A stretch of DNA of 64,000 bases, taken from Paraburkholderia caribensis (GTDB taxonomy: Bacteria > Pseudomonadota > Gammaproteobacteria > Burkholderiales > Burkholderiaceae). Shown here one piece after another: positions 7,832-16,254 of the stretch (position 1 is its first letter; each line of letters starts with the position of its first letter). The notes beneath the pieces were generated by a model, which was given only the letters and a program-made list of their open reading frames with translations, did no database searches and was not told where the DNA came from. Position numbers and translations under genes: made by a program. The DNA is taken from NCBI RefSeq assembly GCF_002902945.1, contig NZ_CP026102.1, positions 372,001 through 436,000 of the forward strand, written 5' to 3'.

Positions 7832-9877
7832 ATGTCCGGTTTCACTCCTCTGAACGGCTGGGGCCTCGACACCTCGCCGTTTCACGCCGAAGAACTCGCC
7901 GCGCAGCGGCTCGCAGGCGTGGACCGCCAGGCTGATTCGTCGGGGCGGCGCGGCATTCGCCGGTACATGCCGGACCAGCACCGCGAGTTCTTTGCGCAGC
8001 AGCCGTTCATGGTGTTCGGCGGCGTCGACGCGAGCGGGCAGCCGTGGGCGACGATACGCACGGGCGATCCGGGCTTCGTGTCGTCGCCGGATGCGCGCAC
8101 GCTGCGCATCGACAGCCGCGCGCTGCCCGGCGATCCGCTCGGCCCGCGCTGGCAGACGGGTGCGATGATCGGCGGCCTCGGCATCCAGCCGCATACGCGG
8201 CGGCGCAACCGCATCAACGGCGTCGTGACGGCTGTGGCCGGCGACGCGGTGACGCTCGAAGTGACCCAGAGCTTCGGCAACTGCGCGAAGTACATTCAGG
8301 GGCGCGTGCCGACCTTCATCGACCGTGCCGAAGGTGGCGTTCCAGCGCCGCAGGACATCTCGACGCATTTGAGCGATGCGGACCGCGCGTTCCTCGCGCG
8401 CGCCGACACCTTCTTCATCGCGAGCGCGAATATGGCGGACGACGCGGACTTTGCACGCGGCGTCGACGTATCGCATCGGGGCGGCGCGCCGGGCTTCGTG
8501 CACATCGACGACGCGGCGACGTTGACCGTGCCCGACTTCACCGGCAACAGGTTCTTCAACACGATAGGCAATCTGCTGCACGATCCGCGCGCGGGCCTGC
8601 TATTCATCGACTTCGCGAGCGGCGATCTGCTGTATCTCGCCGTGCGCGCCGAGATCATCTGGCAGGGCGCCGAACTGGCCGCTTTCGAAGGCGCTGAAAG
8701 GTTGGTGAGCTTTCATGTGCAGGAAGTGCGCCGCAGCCGGGGCGTGTTGCCGTTTCGCTGGTCCGATGTCGAATACGCGCCGCAATTCGCGGCGGCGATT
8801 CGCAAGACAGCGGCCGCGTCCCCATGGCACAAGCTGAAGGTGGCGGCCGTCGTCGAAGAGACGGCTTCGATTCGCTCGTTCTATTTCGAATCGACGGATG
8901 GCGCGGCGTTGCCTGCGTATCAGGCGGGCCAGTATCTGCCGGTTCGCGTGCCCGTCGAAGGACACGCTGCGCCGTTGACGCGCACCTACACGCTGTCCGG
9001 CGCGCACGATCCGCATCATTACCGGATCAGCGTGAAGCGCGAGGGCATCGCGTCGAACTGGCTGCACGACCATCTCGTGGCGGGCATGGAGATCGAAGCG
9101 ATGGCGCCGCGCGGCGCATTCGTCTACGACATGCAGAGCGCGCGGCCGGCGGTGTTCATTTCCGCCGGCATCGGCATCACGCCGATGATCGCGATGCTGC
9201 ATCACGCACTGAACGCGCGCGTCGCTGGCGATACTCAGGCGAAGCGCTTGTACTTCTTTCATGGCGCGCGCAGCGACCGCGAGCGTCCGTTCAGCACGAA
9301 TCTGAAAGACGTGGCGGCGCGTTATCCGTCGGTGTCGCTCCATTTGTTCGATAGCGCCGCGAGCGAGGCCTTGCGCGGGATCACACCAGGACGCGTGAAC
9401 ATCGACGCGTTGAAGCGCGCACTGCCGTTCGACGACTACGACTTCTATCTATGCGGCCCCGAGCCGTTCATGCGCGACCTGTATCGAGGTTTGCGCGCAT
9501 TGAATGTCGCTGACGAGCGCATCCGTTTCGAAGCGTTCGGCCCCGCCAGCGTGAAGCGCACGCCGACGCGCGCCGAACCCGTTGCGGAAGAAAAGGCTGA
9601 ATCGGGCGGCGCGCAAGTGACGTTCGCGCGGTCGCAACGCACGGTCCAATGGCTGCCGAAACAGGGCAGCCTGCTCGAACTCGCGGAAAAACACGGCATC
9701 GAAGCGCAATCGAGTTGCCGTTCAGGCATGTGCGGCACGTGTTCGACGAAAGTATTGTCGGGACAGGTCGCGTACGACGGCGACGTCGAAGCGGACGTCG
9801 CGGACGGTTGCGCGTTGATCTGCATGGCGCATCCCGCTGTCGAAGGGGAGCGCGCGAGCCTGACGCTGGACCTCTGA
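7832..9877 (+). CDS. PNPOx-like / ferredoxin-NADP reductase-like / 2Fe-2S ferredoxin triple-domain protein
   Basis: A 681-residue cytosolic fusion. Residues 1 to about 310 resemble pyridoxamine-phosphate-oxidase-like FMN proteins. Residues about 330-570 form an FAD/NAD(P)-binding reductase, with RTYTLSG for flavin and GIGITPMIAMLH for the nucleotide. Residues about 590-681 are a plant-type ferredoxin with ligands C629, C634, C637 and C664. The architecture suggests electron transfer from NAD(P)H through FAD to the 2Fe-2S cluster and on to the FMN domain or an outside partner. It lies 60 bases after the glutathione transferase, so co-transcription is likely. The substrate is not known. Confidence 0.88.
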   Translation: MSGFTPLNGWGLDTSPFHAEELAAQRLAGVDRQADSSGRRGIRRYMPDQHREFFAQQPFMVFGGVDASGQPWATIRTGDPGFVSSPDARTLRIDSRALPGDPLGPRWQTGAMIGGLGIQPHTRRRNRINGVVTAVAGDAVTLEVTQSFGNCAKYIQGRVPTFIDRAEGGVPAPQDISTHLSDADRAFLARADTFFIASANMADDADFARGVDVSHRGGAPGFVHIDDAATLTVPDFTGNRFFNTIGNLLHDPRAGLLFIDFASGDLLYLAVRAEIIWQGAELAAFEGAERLVSFHVQEVRRSRGVLPFRWSDVEYAPQFAAAIRKTAAASPWHKLKVAAVVEETASIRSFYFESTDGAALPAYQAGQYLPVRVPVEGHAAPLTRTYTLSGAHDPHHYRISVKREGIASNWLHDHLVAGMEIEAMAPRGAFVYDMQSARPAVFISAGIGITPMIAMLHHALNARVAGDTQAKRLYFFHGARSDRERPFSTNLKDVAARYPSVSLHLFDSAASEALRGITPGRVNIDALKRALPFDDYDFYLCGPEPFMRDLYRGLRALNVADERIRFEAFGPASVKRTPTRAEPVAEEKAESGGAQVTFARSQRTVQWLPKQGSLLELAEKHGIEAQSSCRSGMCGTCSTKVLSGQVAYDGDVEADVADGCALICMAHPAVEGERASLTLDL

Positions 9878-9892
9878 GCCTGGCGGCTCACA

Positions 9893-10246
9893 TCATTTGC
9901 CCGCGCCTGTCGACGGCACGCAGGTGAGGACCAGTGAACTGCCGTTGCCCGCTTCGGCGCTCAACATCGCGCGATGAAACTCGCGGCGATCGCACGACCA
10001 CGCGGCGGTGAAATCGCGCGCGCACGACGCGCGTTGCTTTGCATCGAGCCGTGCGTTCACGATGTAGCGACAGGTCGCGCGGTCGTTGCAGTGCCTGGCG
10101 AGGTCGCGCGTGGCGTTGCCCGATGCCGCGCCGCAATTCGCGCCGTATGTGCTCGATTCGATGCGGATGTGTTGCGCTTGCGCCGCGATGCTGAAGACGC
10201 AAGCTGCAACAGCGGCGATCACGAACAAGCCGGGTTTTCGCGCCAT
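9893..10246 (-). CDS. Small secreted cysteine-rich protein
   Basis: A 117-residue protein with a clear signal peptide (MARKPGLFVIAAVAACVF, cleavage probably after AQA near residue 25). The mature part has six cysteines and the pattern YGANCG...C...C.Y.V...C...C...LTC. This recalls the SUEL-type (rhamnose/galactose-binding) lectin domain, but the match is loose. The ATG at 10246 is chosen because it has a GGAGA ribosome-binding site and begins the signal peptide; the frame is open further upstream. It ends 15 bases from the fusion gene on the opposite strand. Function is unknown; periplasmic or extracellular location is likely. Confidence 0.7.
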   Translation of the reverse strand: MARKPGLFVIAAVAACVFSIAAQAQHIRIESSTYGANCGAASGNATRDLARHCNDRATCRYIVNARLDAKQRASCARDFTAAWSCDRREFHRAMLSAEAGNGSSLVLTCVPSTGAGK

Positions 10247-10391
10247 GCTGTGTCTCCTGCTATTCGTTTCCCAATCGCGCCAGCACCGAAACGACGATGC
10301 GGTCGCAACGCGCGCCGCCGAACTCGAATAGCGCCGGACCCAACTTTTCCACTTAGTCCGCAAGCGATTCGCGCAACAGCAGTTTCGAGAT

Positions 10392-12203
10392 TCAGCCGTG
10401 CGTGCGCGTTTTGCGCACGGGTGGGAAATGCTTTTTGCCCGATGTAAAGCTCAGACGCCTGAATTGCTCGCGCTTGTGTTCTTCCTCGAAGTGCGCGACG
10501 GAAGGCTTCACAAGATCGCTGCGGGACACGACGCCGAGCAGTTGCATCGAATCGCGATCGACGACGACAGGCAGCCGCTCCAGTTCGTGCACGGCAAGAC
10601 GCGTCGCAACGAGGCGGCAGGTTTCGTCGGGCAGCGCGACGACCAGCGACTCGCCTTTCAGCAGGTCGGCGAGGGGCGTATCGAGCGTGTGCGGCGTCGC
10701 GCCTTCGCGCACGGCGTCGAGCATCGCGCGGTCGACGATGCCGAGCACCGCGCCGCTCTCGCGCACGACGGGATATGCACGCCGTTTCTGCGTCGCGCCG
10801 AAATAGGCGGCGAGCGCGTCGCCCACGCTGAGCGTGCCGTCGATCGAATCGGCCTGGTGCGTCATCACTTCGTCGACGTAATGCCGTTCGAGCGGATCGA
10901 CGCCGTACTCGCGATAGATGTGGTAACCGCGCCGTGCGATTTTCTCGGTCATGATCGAACGCTTCATCACGACGGTCGCGAAGCCGTGCGCGACCAGCGT
11001 CGCGGCCAGCAGCGGCAGCAGCGCGTTGCTGTCGTGCGTGAGACCGAAGGCGAACATGATGGCCGTCAGCGGCGCGCCGAGCGTGGCGCCGAGCGTCGCC
11101 GCCATGCAGACGAGCGGCCACAGCGCGGGCTCGTTGCCGGGCAGCACGTGGCCGAGCACGGTGCCGAGCCCCGCGCCGAGCATCAGCAGCGGCGCGAGCA
11201 CGCCGCCCGACGTGCCGGAGCCGAGCGCGATCACCCACATCACCGCCTTCACGACGAGAATCGCCACCGCGACCTGCAACGCAATATGTTGATGCAAAAG
11301 ATCGCCGATCACGTCGTAGCCGACGCCGAGCGCGCGCGGCTCGATGAATCCGCCGATACCCACCGCCAGCCCGCCGATGGCAGGCCACCACATCCAGTGC
11401 AGCGGCAGCCTGTGAAACAGGTCTTCCGTCTTGTAGAGCGCCGCCGACAGGCCCGACGCGAGCGCGCCCGACAACAGCCCTGCGATCACGCACGAGACCA
11501 GCGAGATAGCCGTCGGCGGCGCGGTTTGAAGCGCGAACAGGGGATCGGTGCCGAACAGGATGGCGCGCGCGAAACCGGCGACAGCGCAGGCCAGCGCGAC
11601 GGGCAAGAAGCTGCGCGGCCGCCATTCGAACAGCAACAGTTCGACGGCGAGCAGCACGGCGGCGACGGGCGTGCCGAACACGGCCGTCATGCCCGCGGCG
11701 GCGCCCGCGACGAGCAGCGTCTTGCGCTCCGCCGACGTCACCTTCACGCACTGCGCGATCAGCGAACCGAGCGCGCCGCCCGTCATGATGATCGGGCCTT
11801 CCGCGCCGAACGGGCCGCCGCTGCCGATCACGATGCCCGACGACAGCGGCTTGAGCACGGCAACCTTCGGCGACATGCGGCTCTTGCCGAACAGAATGGC
11901 TTCGATCGCTTCGGGAATGCCGTGCCCGCGGATTTTCTCCGAGCCGAAGCGCGCCATCATGCCGACAATCAACCCGCCGATCACAGGAATCACGATCACC
12001 CACGCGCCGAGCGTATTCGTTGCAGGCGAACGGTCGGCGAACGAAAAGCTGCCGAAGAAGAACAGGTTCGTGAACAGATGAATCAGGCTCAGCAGCACGA
12101 ACGCGGCCAGCGTGCTGAGCAAGCCGATGCCCGCCGCCAGCGCCGAAATGCCGGGCAGCCGCGAGTTGCTGGAAAAGTCCCGCTTGTGAGAGTTGTCGCG
12201 CAT
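10392..12203 (-). CDS. ClC-family chloride channel/transporter with CBS domains
   Basis: A 603-residue inner-membrane ClC protein. The signature loops are present: GHGIPEAIEA (where many ClC proteins have GSGIP), GAEGPII with the gating glutamate, and GTSGGVLAPL. About ten or more hydrophobic helices span residues 20-420. Two CBS domains follow in the cytosolic tail (about 435-575), ending in VVSRSDLVKPS, and may sense adenine nucleotides. It lies 46 bases after a MarR regulator on the same strand, so the two are probably co-transcribed. Whether it is a channel or an H+/Cl- exchanger cannot be decided here. Confidence 0.92.
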   Translation of the reverse strand: MRDNSHKRDFSSNSRLPGISALAAGIGLLSTLAAFVLLSLIHLFTNLFFFGSFSFADRSPATNTLGAWVIVIPVIGGLIVGMMARFGSEKIRGHGIPEAIEAILFGKSRMSPKVAVLKPLSSGIVIGSGGPFGAEGPIIMTGGALGSLIAQCVKVTSAERKTLLVAGAAAGMTAVFGTPVAAVLLAVELLLFEWRPRSFLPVALACAVAGFARAILFGTDPLFALQTAPPTAISLVSCVIAGLLSGALASGLSAALYKTEDLFHRLPLHWMWWPAIGGLAVGIGGFIEPRALGVGYDVIGDLLHQHIALQVAVAILVVKAVMWVIALGSGTSGGVLAPLLMLGAGLGTVLGHVLPGNEPALWPLVCMAATLGATLGAPLTAIMFAFGLTHDSNALLPLLAATLVAHGFATVVMKRSIMTEKIARRGYHIYREYGVDPLERHYVDEVMTHQADSIDGTLSVGDALAAYFGATQKRRAYPVVRESGAVLGIVDRAMLDAVREGATPHTLDTPLADLLKGESLVVALPDETCRLVATRLAVHELERLPVVVDRDSMQLLGVVSRSDLVKPSVAHFEEEHKREQFRRLSFTSGKKHFPPVRKTRTHG

Positions 12204-12249
12204 GAGTGCTGTGTCGAATGCGGTGTCGCTTGCTGGCTAGAGGCCCGAA

Positions 12250-12663
12250 TCAGAGATCGATTTGCGGAATCGTGAACGCGCCCTTGAGCGAGCGCAGCTC
12301 GGCGCGATGCAGTTCCGCGAGGCGCGCCAATACCTTTTCTCCCGCTTTCAGCAGATGCACTTCCACCTGGCGGCGGTCGGTCTCGCTGATTTTGCGCTTG
12401 ACCAGTTCGAGCGCTTCGCAGCGCGATACCAGTGCGACGACGCCGTGATGCTGCGCCTGCAACCGCTCCGCCAGTTCACCGATGGTGGCCCATTCGCGAT
12501 CGGGGTAGCCCTTGATATGCAGCAGCAACAGATATTGCAGCGGCGTAATGCCTTCGCCTTGCGCGGCCTGCTCGGAGAAGCGCTCGAAGCGCCGCATCTG
12601 ATAGCGAAACTCCGAGAGCTGTTCGTAGTCCGCCTTGTTCAACGTGCGTGTGAGAACTTTCAT
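12250..12663 (-). CDS. MarR-family transcriptional regulator
   Basis: A 137-residue winged-helix regulator of the MarR type, with the recognition region TIGELAERLQAQHHGVVALVSRCEAL and a wing ending in ISETDRRQVEVHL. These proteins usually repress their own operon and release DNA when a small ligand or oxidant is present. The gene lies between an HPP-CBS protein and a ClC channel on the same strand. A short inverted repeat at 12696-12710, just upstream of its ATG, is a candidate operator. The ligand is unknown. Confidence 0.9.
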   Translation of the reverse strand: MKVLTRTLNKADYEQLSEFRYQMRRFERFSEQAAQGEGITPLQYLLLLHIKGYPDREWATIGELAERLQAQHHGVVALVSRCEALELVKRKISETDRRQVEVHLLKAGEKVLARLAELHRAELRSLKGAFTIPQIDL

Positions 12664-12695
12664 GTCGATGGCCGCGCGAGGGAAAGCAAAAAATG

Positions 12696-12710
12696 TATCA
12701 CGAAATGATA
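12696..12710 (-). promoter_or_regulatory. Candidate MarR operator
   Basis: TATCA-CGAAA-TGATA is a perfect 5-base inverted repeat with a 5-base spacer, 33 bases before the MarR start codon. Related CGTGATAT sequences occur upstream of the HPP gene (14054-14061) and again at 14154-14161. An autoregulatory site is inferred. Confidence 0.35.
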
Positions 12711-12781
12711 TAAATGGCGATGCCTGCGCATCGCCATTCGCAATCTTCAGGACCTGTAATGGCGGCGCGCGAGGTTCGCGC

Positions 12782-13963
12782 TCAGGCAGCAGGGCGCTGT
12801 TGCGCCTGACCCCTGGCTTGGGCCTGCATCTGCGTCTGCCGATACAGACCTGCGATCAGATCGGACTGCGTGATGATGCCGACCAGCCTGTCGTGCAAAT
12901 CGATCACGGGAATGTGATGGTGGCCGTCGTCGGCGAAGAGCGGCACCAGTTCGACGATCGGCGTGCTGGTCGAGACGGTGCGTACGTGCGTCGTCATGAC
13001 GGTGCTGACGAGTTTGCCGCGTGTCGCGTCGAGCTTGAACAGACGCGCCGACAGCGCTTCCATCAGACGCAGGTCCGCGCTTTTCGGTTTGCTCGCCAGA
13101 TCGGCGCGCGTGACGATGCCCGCCACGTGCTGGCGTTTGTCGACGACGGGCAGCGCCTTGATCGAGTGACGCTGCAACAGGTCCGCGGCGGCGCGCAACG
13201 TGCTGTCGGGCGTGACGCTGACGACGGGTGCCGACATCACGTCGCGGCATGCCAGTTCGCTGAAGGTGCGCGCGTAAGCCTGCAACTGTGTTTCGCGAAA
13301 CAGTGCTTCGAGGTCGTCAGGGTCGATGTCGAGCAGTTCGCCGCGCCGGTTCAGCACGGCTTCGAGGTCGGTGCGCGTGATGCTGTTGCCGGATGCGGGC
13401 GCTTGCGGCACGGACGGCGCCGCGCGCGTCGCGTGCGGATAGCGGTGGCCCGTTACCGCGTGATAGACCAGCGCCGCGCCGAGCAGTGCCGCCGACTGGA
13501 TCAGGATCGGCTCCAGCACGAAGCGAAAGCCGAGCGCGTGAATGGCGGGTCCGCCCACCACGGCTGTCAATGCGACGGCGCCCGACGGCGGATGCACGCA
13601 GCGCAACGCGAACATCGCGGCGATCGCCACGCCCACTGCGAGCGCCGCCGCCGCGACGGGATCGGAAATCAGCAGCGCGGCGGCCACGCCCACTGTCGCC
13701 GACACCAGATTCCCGCCGATGATCGACCACGGTTGCGCGAGCGGACTGGCGGGCACGCCGAACAGCAGAACGGCCGACGCGCCCATCGGCGCAACCAGCA
13801 GCGGAATGTTTGCGTTCGGACCGAGCAGCAGATGCATGCTGCCGCCCGTGAACGCAATGCCGATCAACGCGCCGAGCGCCGAGCGCATGCGCTCGGGCCA
13901 TTTGACGTTCATCGCGGCAGGATAGAAGCGCGCCAGCCACTGGAAAAAAGGGGAACGGGTCAA
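12782..13963 (-). CDS. HPP-family integral membrane protein with two CBS domains
   Basis: A membrane protein named for the conserved His-Pro-Pro motif, here CVHPPSGAV at residues 122-130 in an N-terminal domain of about four or five membrane helices (residues 25-200). Two CBS domains fill residues about 240-380 (DVMSAPVVSVTPDS and MTTHVRTVSTSTPI). Plant and cyanobacterial HPP proteins have been linked to nitrite transport, but that function is not established for CBS-bearing bacterial ones. The start is uncertain: the frame opens at a TTG (13963) without a ribosome-binding site, and an ATG at 13912 is an alternative. Confidence 0.86.
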   Translation of the reverse strand: MTRSPFFQWLARFYPAAMNVKWPERMRSALGALIGIAFTGGSMHLLLGPNANIPLLVAPMGASAVLLFGVPASPLAQPWSIIGGNLVSATVGVAAALLISDPVAAAALAVGVAIAAMFALRCVHPPSGAVALTAVVGGPAIHALGFRFVLEPILIQSAALLGAALVYHAVTGHRYPHATRAAPSVPQAPASGNSITRTDLEAVLNRRGELLDIDPDDLEALFRETQLQAYARTFSELACRDVMSAPVVSVTPDSTLRAAADLLQRHSIKALPVVDKRQHVAGIVTRADLASKPKSADLRLMEALSARLFKLDATRGKLVSTVMTTHVRTVSTSTPIVELVPLFADDGHHHIPVIDLHDRLVGIITQSDLIAGLYRQTQMQAQARGQAQQRPAA

Positions 13964-14311
13964 GATATTGTGCGATTAGGGGAAACGGGCAGCCGTAAAT
14001 TAAGGGAAAAGCTGTCACAAAGGAAACAACTTGTCGTCATGGATATATGTCAACGTGATATAAATCCCGCCCAACGACCTCCGGGCGGACGCTAACGGGG
14101 CCTGAAAATGCAGGGAAAACCCGTAATCCATGCGTCGCTGCGCTGCATCATAACGTGATATGAAATGGATAGAGCCTGGACGGCTTGCCTGCTGGCATCT
14201 GCGTTGCTCGCTGGCGCATTGCCGCATTAACGGGCATGATCGTGCCATGTGCCTGCGTCAAGCCTTCGAGGCACATGCCCAACCCACCGAAGCACATTGT
14301 GGAGACCAAGC
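13964..14311. other. Divergent intergenic region, HPP protein / phasin
   Basis: No gene is recognised in these 348 bases. ACGTGATAT occurs at 14053-14061 and 14153-14161, resembling half of the dyad before the MarR gene. The right end carries the GGAGA ribosome-binding site of the phasin gene. Confidence 0.45.
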
Positions 14312-14731
14312 ATGGAACCCTTTGACGCCGCCAATCCGTTCGCCGAGTTCAACAAGCTGTTCGAGCAGTTCAAGTTGCCCGGATTCGACGTGCCGGCCGT
14401 GATGGAAGCGCGTCGCAAGGACGTCGAGGCCCTGATCGCCGCGAATCAGACGGCCGTGCAGGGCATCCAGGCGCTCGCGCAGAAGCAGGCCGAAATGCTG
14501 CGCGCCACACTCTCCGAACTGCAGGAGGTCGCGCAGAAGCAGGCCGCTGCAGGCGGCGTGCCGTCGGCGCAAACGGCCGAACTCGTCCAGCAGACGCTGC
14601 ACAAGGCGCTCGCCGACATGCAGCAGCTCACGCAAGCCGCGTATCGCACGCAGGCCGATTCGTACGCGGTGATCGCGAAGCGGGTCGAAGAGAACGTCGA
14701 AGAGCTCAAGACACTGCTGCAGAAGAAGTAA
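14312..14731 (+). CDS. Phasin-family protein
   Basis: A 139-residue, strongly helical and amphipathic protein with the phasin layout: an N-terminal NPFAEFNKLFEQFKLPGFDVPAV, then a long coiled region rich in Gln, Ala and Glu. Phasins coat polyhydroxyalkanoate granules and control their size. I take the ATG at 14312 (GGAGACC upstream) over an upstream in-frame ATG at 14249. It stands alone between divergent neighbours. No PHA synthase lies in the window. Confidence 0.85.
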   Translation: MEPFDAANPFAEFNKLFEQFKLPGFDVPAVMEARRKDVEALIAANQTAVQGIQALAQKQAEMLRATLSELQEVAQKQAAAGGVPSAQTAELVQQTLHKALADMQQLTQAAYRTQADSYAVIAKRVEENVEELKTLLQKK

Positions 14732-14793
14732 CGCGCGTTCGCCACGAGCTACAGGCTGCAAGCCGCAACGCGAGGCTCGCCGCGCGTGCGCGG

Positions 14794-15858
14794 CTACTTG
14801 CGCGCCGACGCCTGCGCGATCACACGATGCACGAAACGCAGCTTGTCGACGACGGGCGGCGCCAACGTGAACGGATAGCCGTCCGGCATGCCGAGACTGC
14901 GGTTCAGGCTGTTCAGCGCGTCCGTCAGCGGAAACCAGCGCTTTATCAGGTTATCGAAGCTGGCTTCCTCGACGGGTGTCTGGTCGGTCAGGGACGGCTC
15001 GTTCGGCGCGGGCGGCAGCAGCGCCAGCCCGTATGCCGTCGACGTATCGAGCACGTCGACGATCATCAGGTAGTGCGCCCACGTTTCGGCCCAGTCTTCC
15101 CACGGATGCATGGTCGCGTACGCGCTGATGTAGCTGTTTTCCCAGTCGGCGGGCGCGCCGTTGCGATAGTAGGCGTCCAGCGCTTCGCCGTAATCGGTCT
15201 GATCGTCGCCGAAGCGTTCGCGAAACGGCGCGAGCCAATGCGTTCCCGCAACCAGCTTCTCGAAGTAGTAGTGCCCCGACTCGTGGCGGAAATGCCCCAG
15301 CAGCGTTCGATACGGCTCGCGCATGTCGGTGCGGACTTGCTCGCGGTGCGCGTCATCGGCTTCGGCCACGTTCAGCGTGATGCGGCCGTTGTCGTGTCCC
15401 GTCATCACCGCTTCGCCGTCGCCCGTATTCTCGCGGAAGTCGAATTCGAGGCCATTGTCGGGATCGGCCTGGCGCGATTCGATTGCGAGGCCCAGCGCAT
15501 CGAGCGTGTAGAGCAGGCGGCGCTTCGCGGTCTCCAGCCGGTACCAGTAGAGCCGGTTGTTCGGTTCCGCGAGATTCGGGATCGTGTGCGTGAGGCGGCA
15601 TGAGCGGCACAGCGTGTCGGGATCGTCGGCGGGCAGCATCCAGTTGCAGATGTTCTCGACCGCGTAGTTGTGGCATTGACGGTACAGCTTGCCTTTGACG
15701 TCGGGATGCAGGCTGCGCCACTGGCCCTCGCCCGCGTCTTCGAAGGCGCTGATTTCGGCCAGTTCCGGCACGTAACCGAGCAGCGCCGCGCAGCGCTCGC
15801 ACAATACGTTCTCGAAGAACACGCGCTGGTCGCATCGGTTGCAATGGAAGGCTTTCAT
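14794..15858 (-). CDS. Putative zinc-binding metallopeptidase with N-terminal zinc ribbon
   Basis: A 354-residue cytosolic protein. The N-terminus has a zinc-ribbon-like set CNRC...CERC (C6, C9, C20, C23) and a further CRSCR at 84-88. The catalytic zinc motif HESGH is at residues 192-196, with a downstream acidic and histidine segment WEDWAETWAHY likely to supply another ligand. Genes of this family often sit beside transglutaminase and ATP-grasp peptide-ligase clusters, and here it is divergent from exactly such a cluster. The frame is open upstream, but similarity to the family starts at the ATG at 15858. A role in processing peptides made or attached by the cluster is inferred. Confidence 0.85.
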   Translation of the reverse strand: MKAFHCNRCDQRVFFENVLCERCAALLGYVPELAEISAFEDAGEGQWRSLHPDVKGKLYRQCHNYAVENICNWMLPADDPDTLCRSCRLTHTIPNLAEPNNRLYWYRLETAKRRLLYTLDALGLAIESRQADPDNGLEFDFRENTGDGEAVMTGHDNGRITLNVAEADDAHREQVRTDMREPYRTLLGHFRHESGHYYFEKLVAGTHWLAPFRERFGDDQTDYGEALDAYYRNGAPADWENSYISAYATMHPWEDWAETWAHYLMIVDVLDTSTAYGLALLPPAPNEPSLTDQTPVEEASFDNLIKRWFPLTDALNSLNRSLGMPDGYPFTLAPPVVDKLRFVHRVIAQASARK

Positions 15859-16254
15859 CGCTTCAATCCGTTTTACGTTGATGTCGTCGTGCAGCAGGCG
15901 GAGACGTCCGGCCGCCGCGCCGTGCGTCGTTTGATTTGCGGCGGTGGTCGTGGCAACCTCGACGCGCGTGGGGTTCCCGCAATCTTCATGCCGCTTCGCT
16001 ATAACGTCGTGGGTCTTGCGCACATTGCGTGCGCGCACGGCCCGCCGCATGCGCTGTTTTGGTGCGTGTGGTCGGTCGCGTGGCATGCGTGCCTTGGCTT
16101 TCGAAGACCGTCGAACACCCTTCGAAGCATGGGGCCGCCACGTGACAATGCGATAGCTGCAAGCGCAGGCCCCGTCGCGTTGCCGTGCTCAACGGCACAA
16201 AGCTTGCTTTTCGCGTCTGCCCCTTTATCGGCCTTTTCCGCCCAGGAGTCCGTA
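15859..16254. other. Divergent intergenic region between metallopeptidase and transglutaminase genes
   Basis: About 396 bases without a convincing gene. Long frames cross it on both strands only because of the high GC content. It must hold the promoters of both divergent genes. AGGAG at 16244-16248 precedes the GTG start of the plus-strand gene. Confidence 0.5.
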
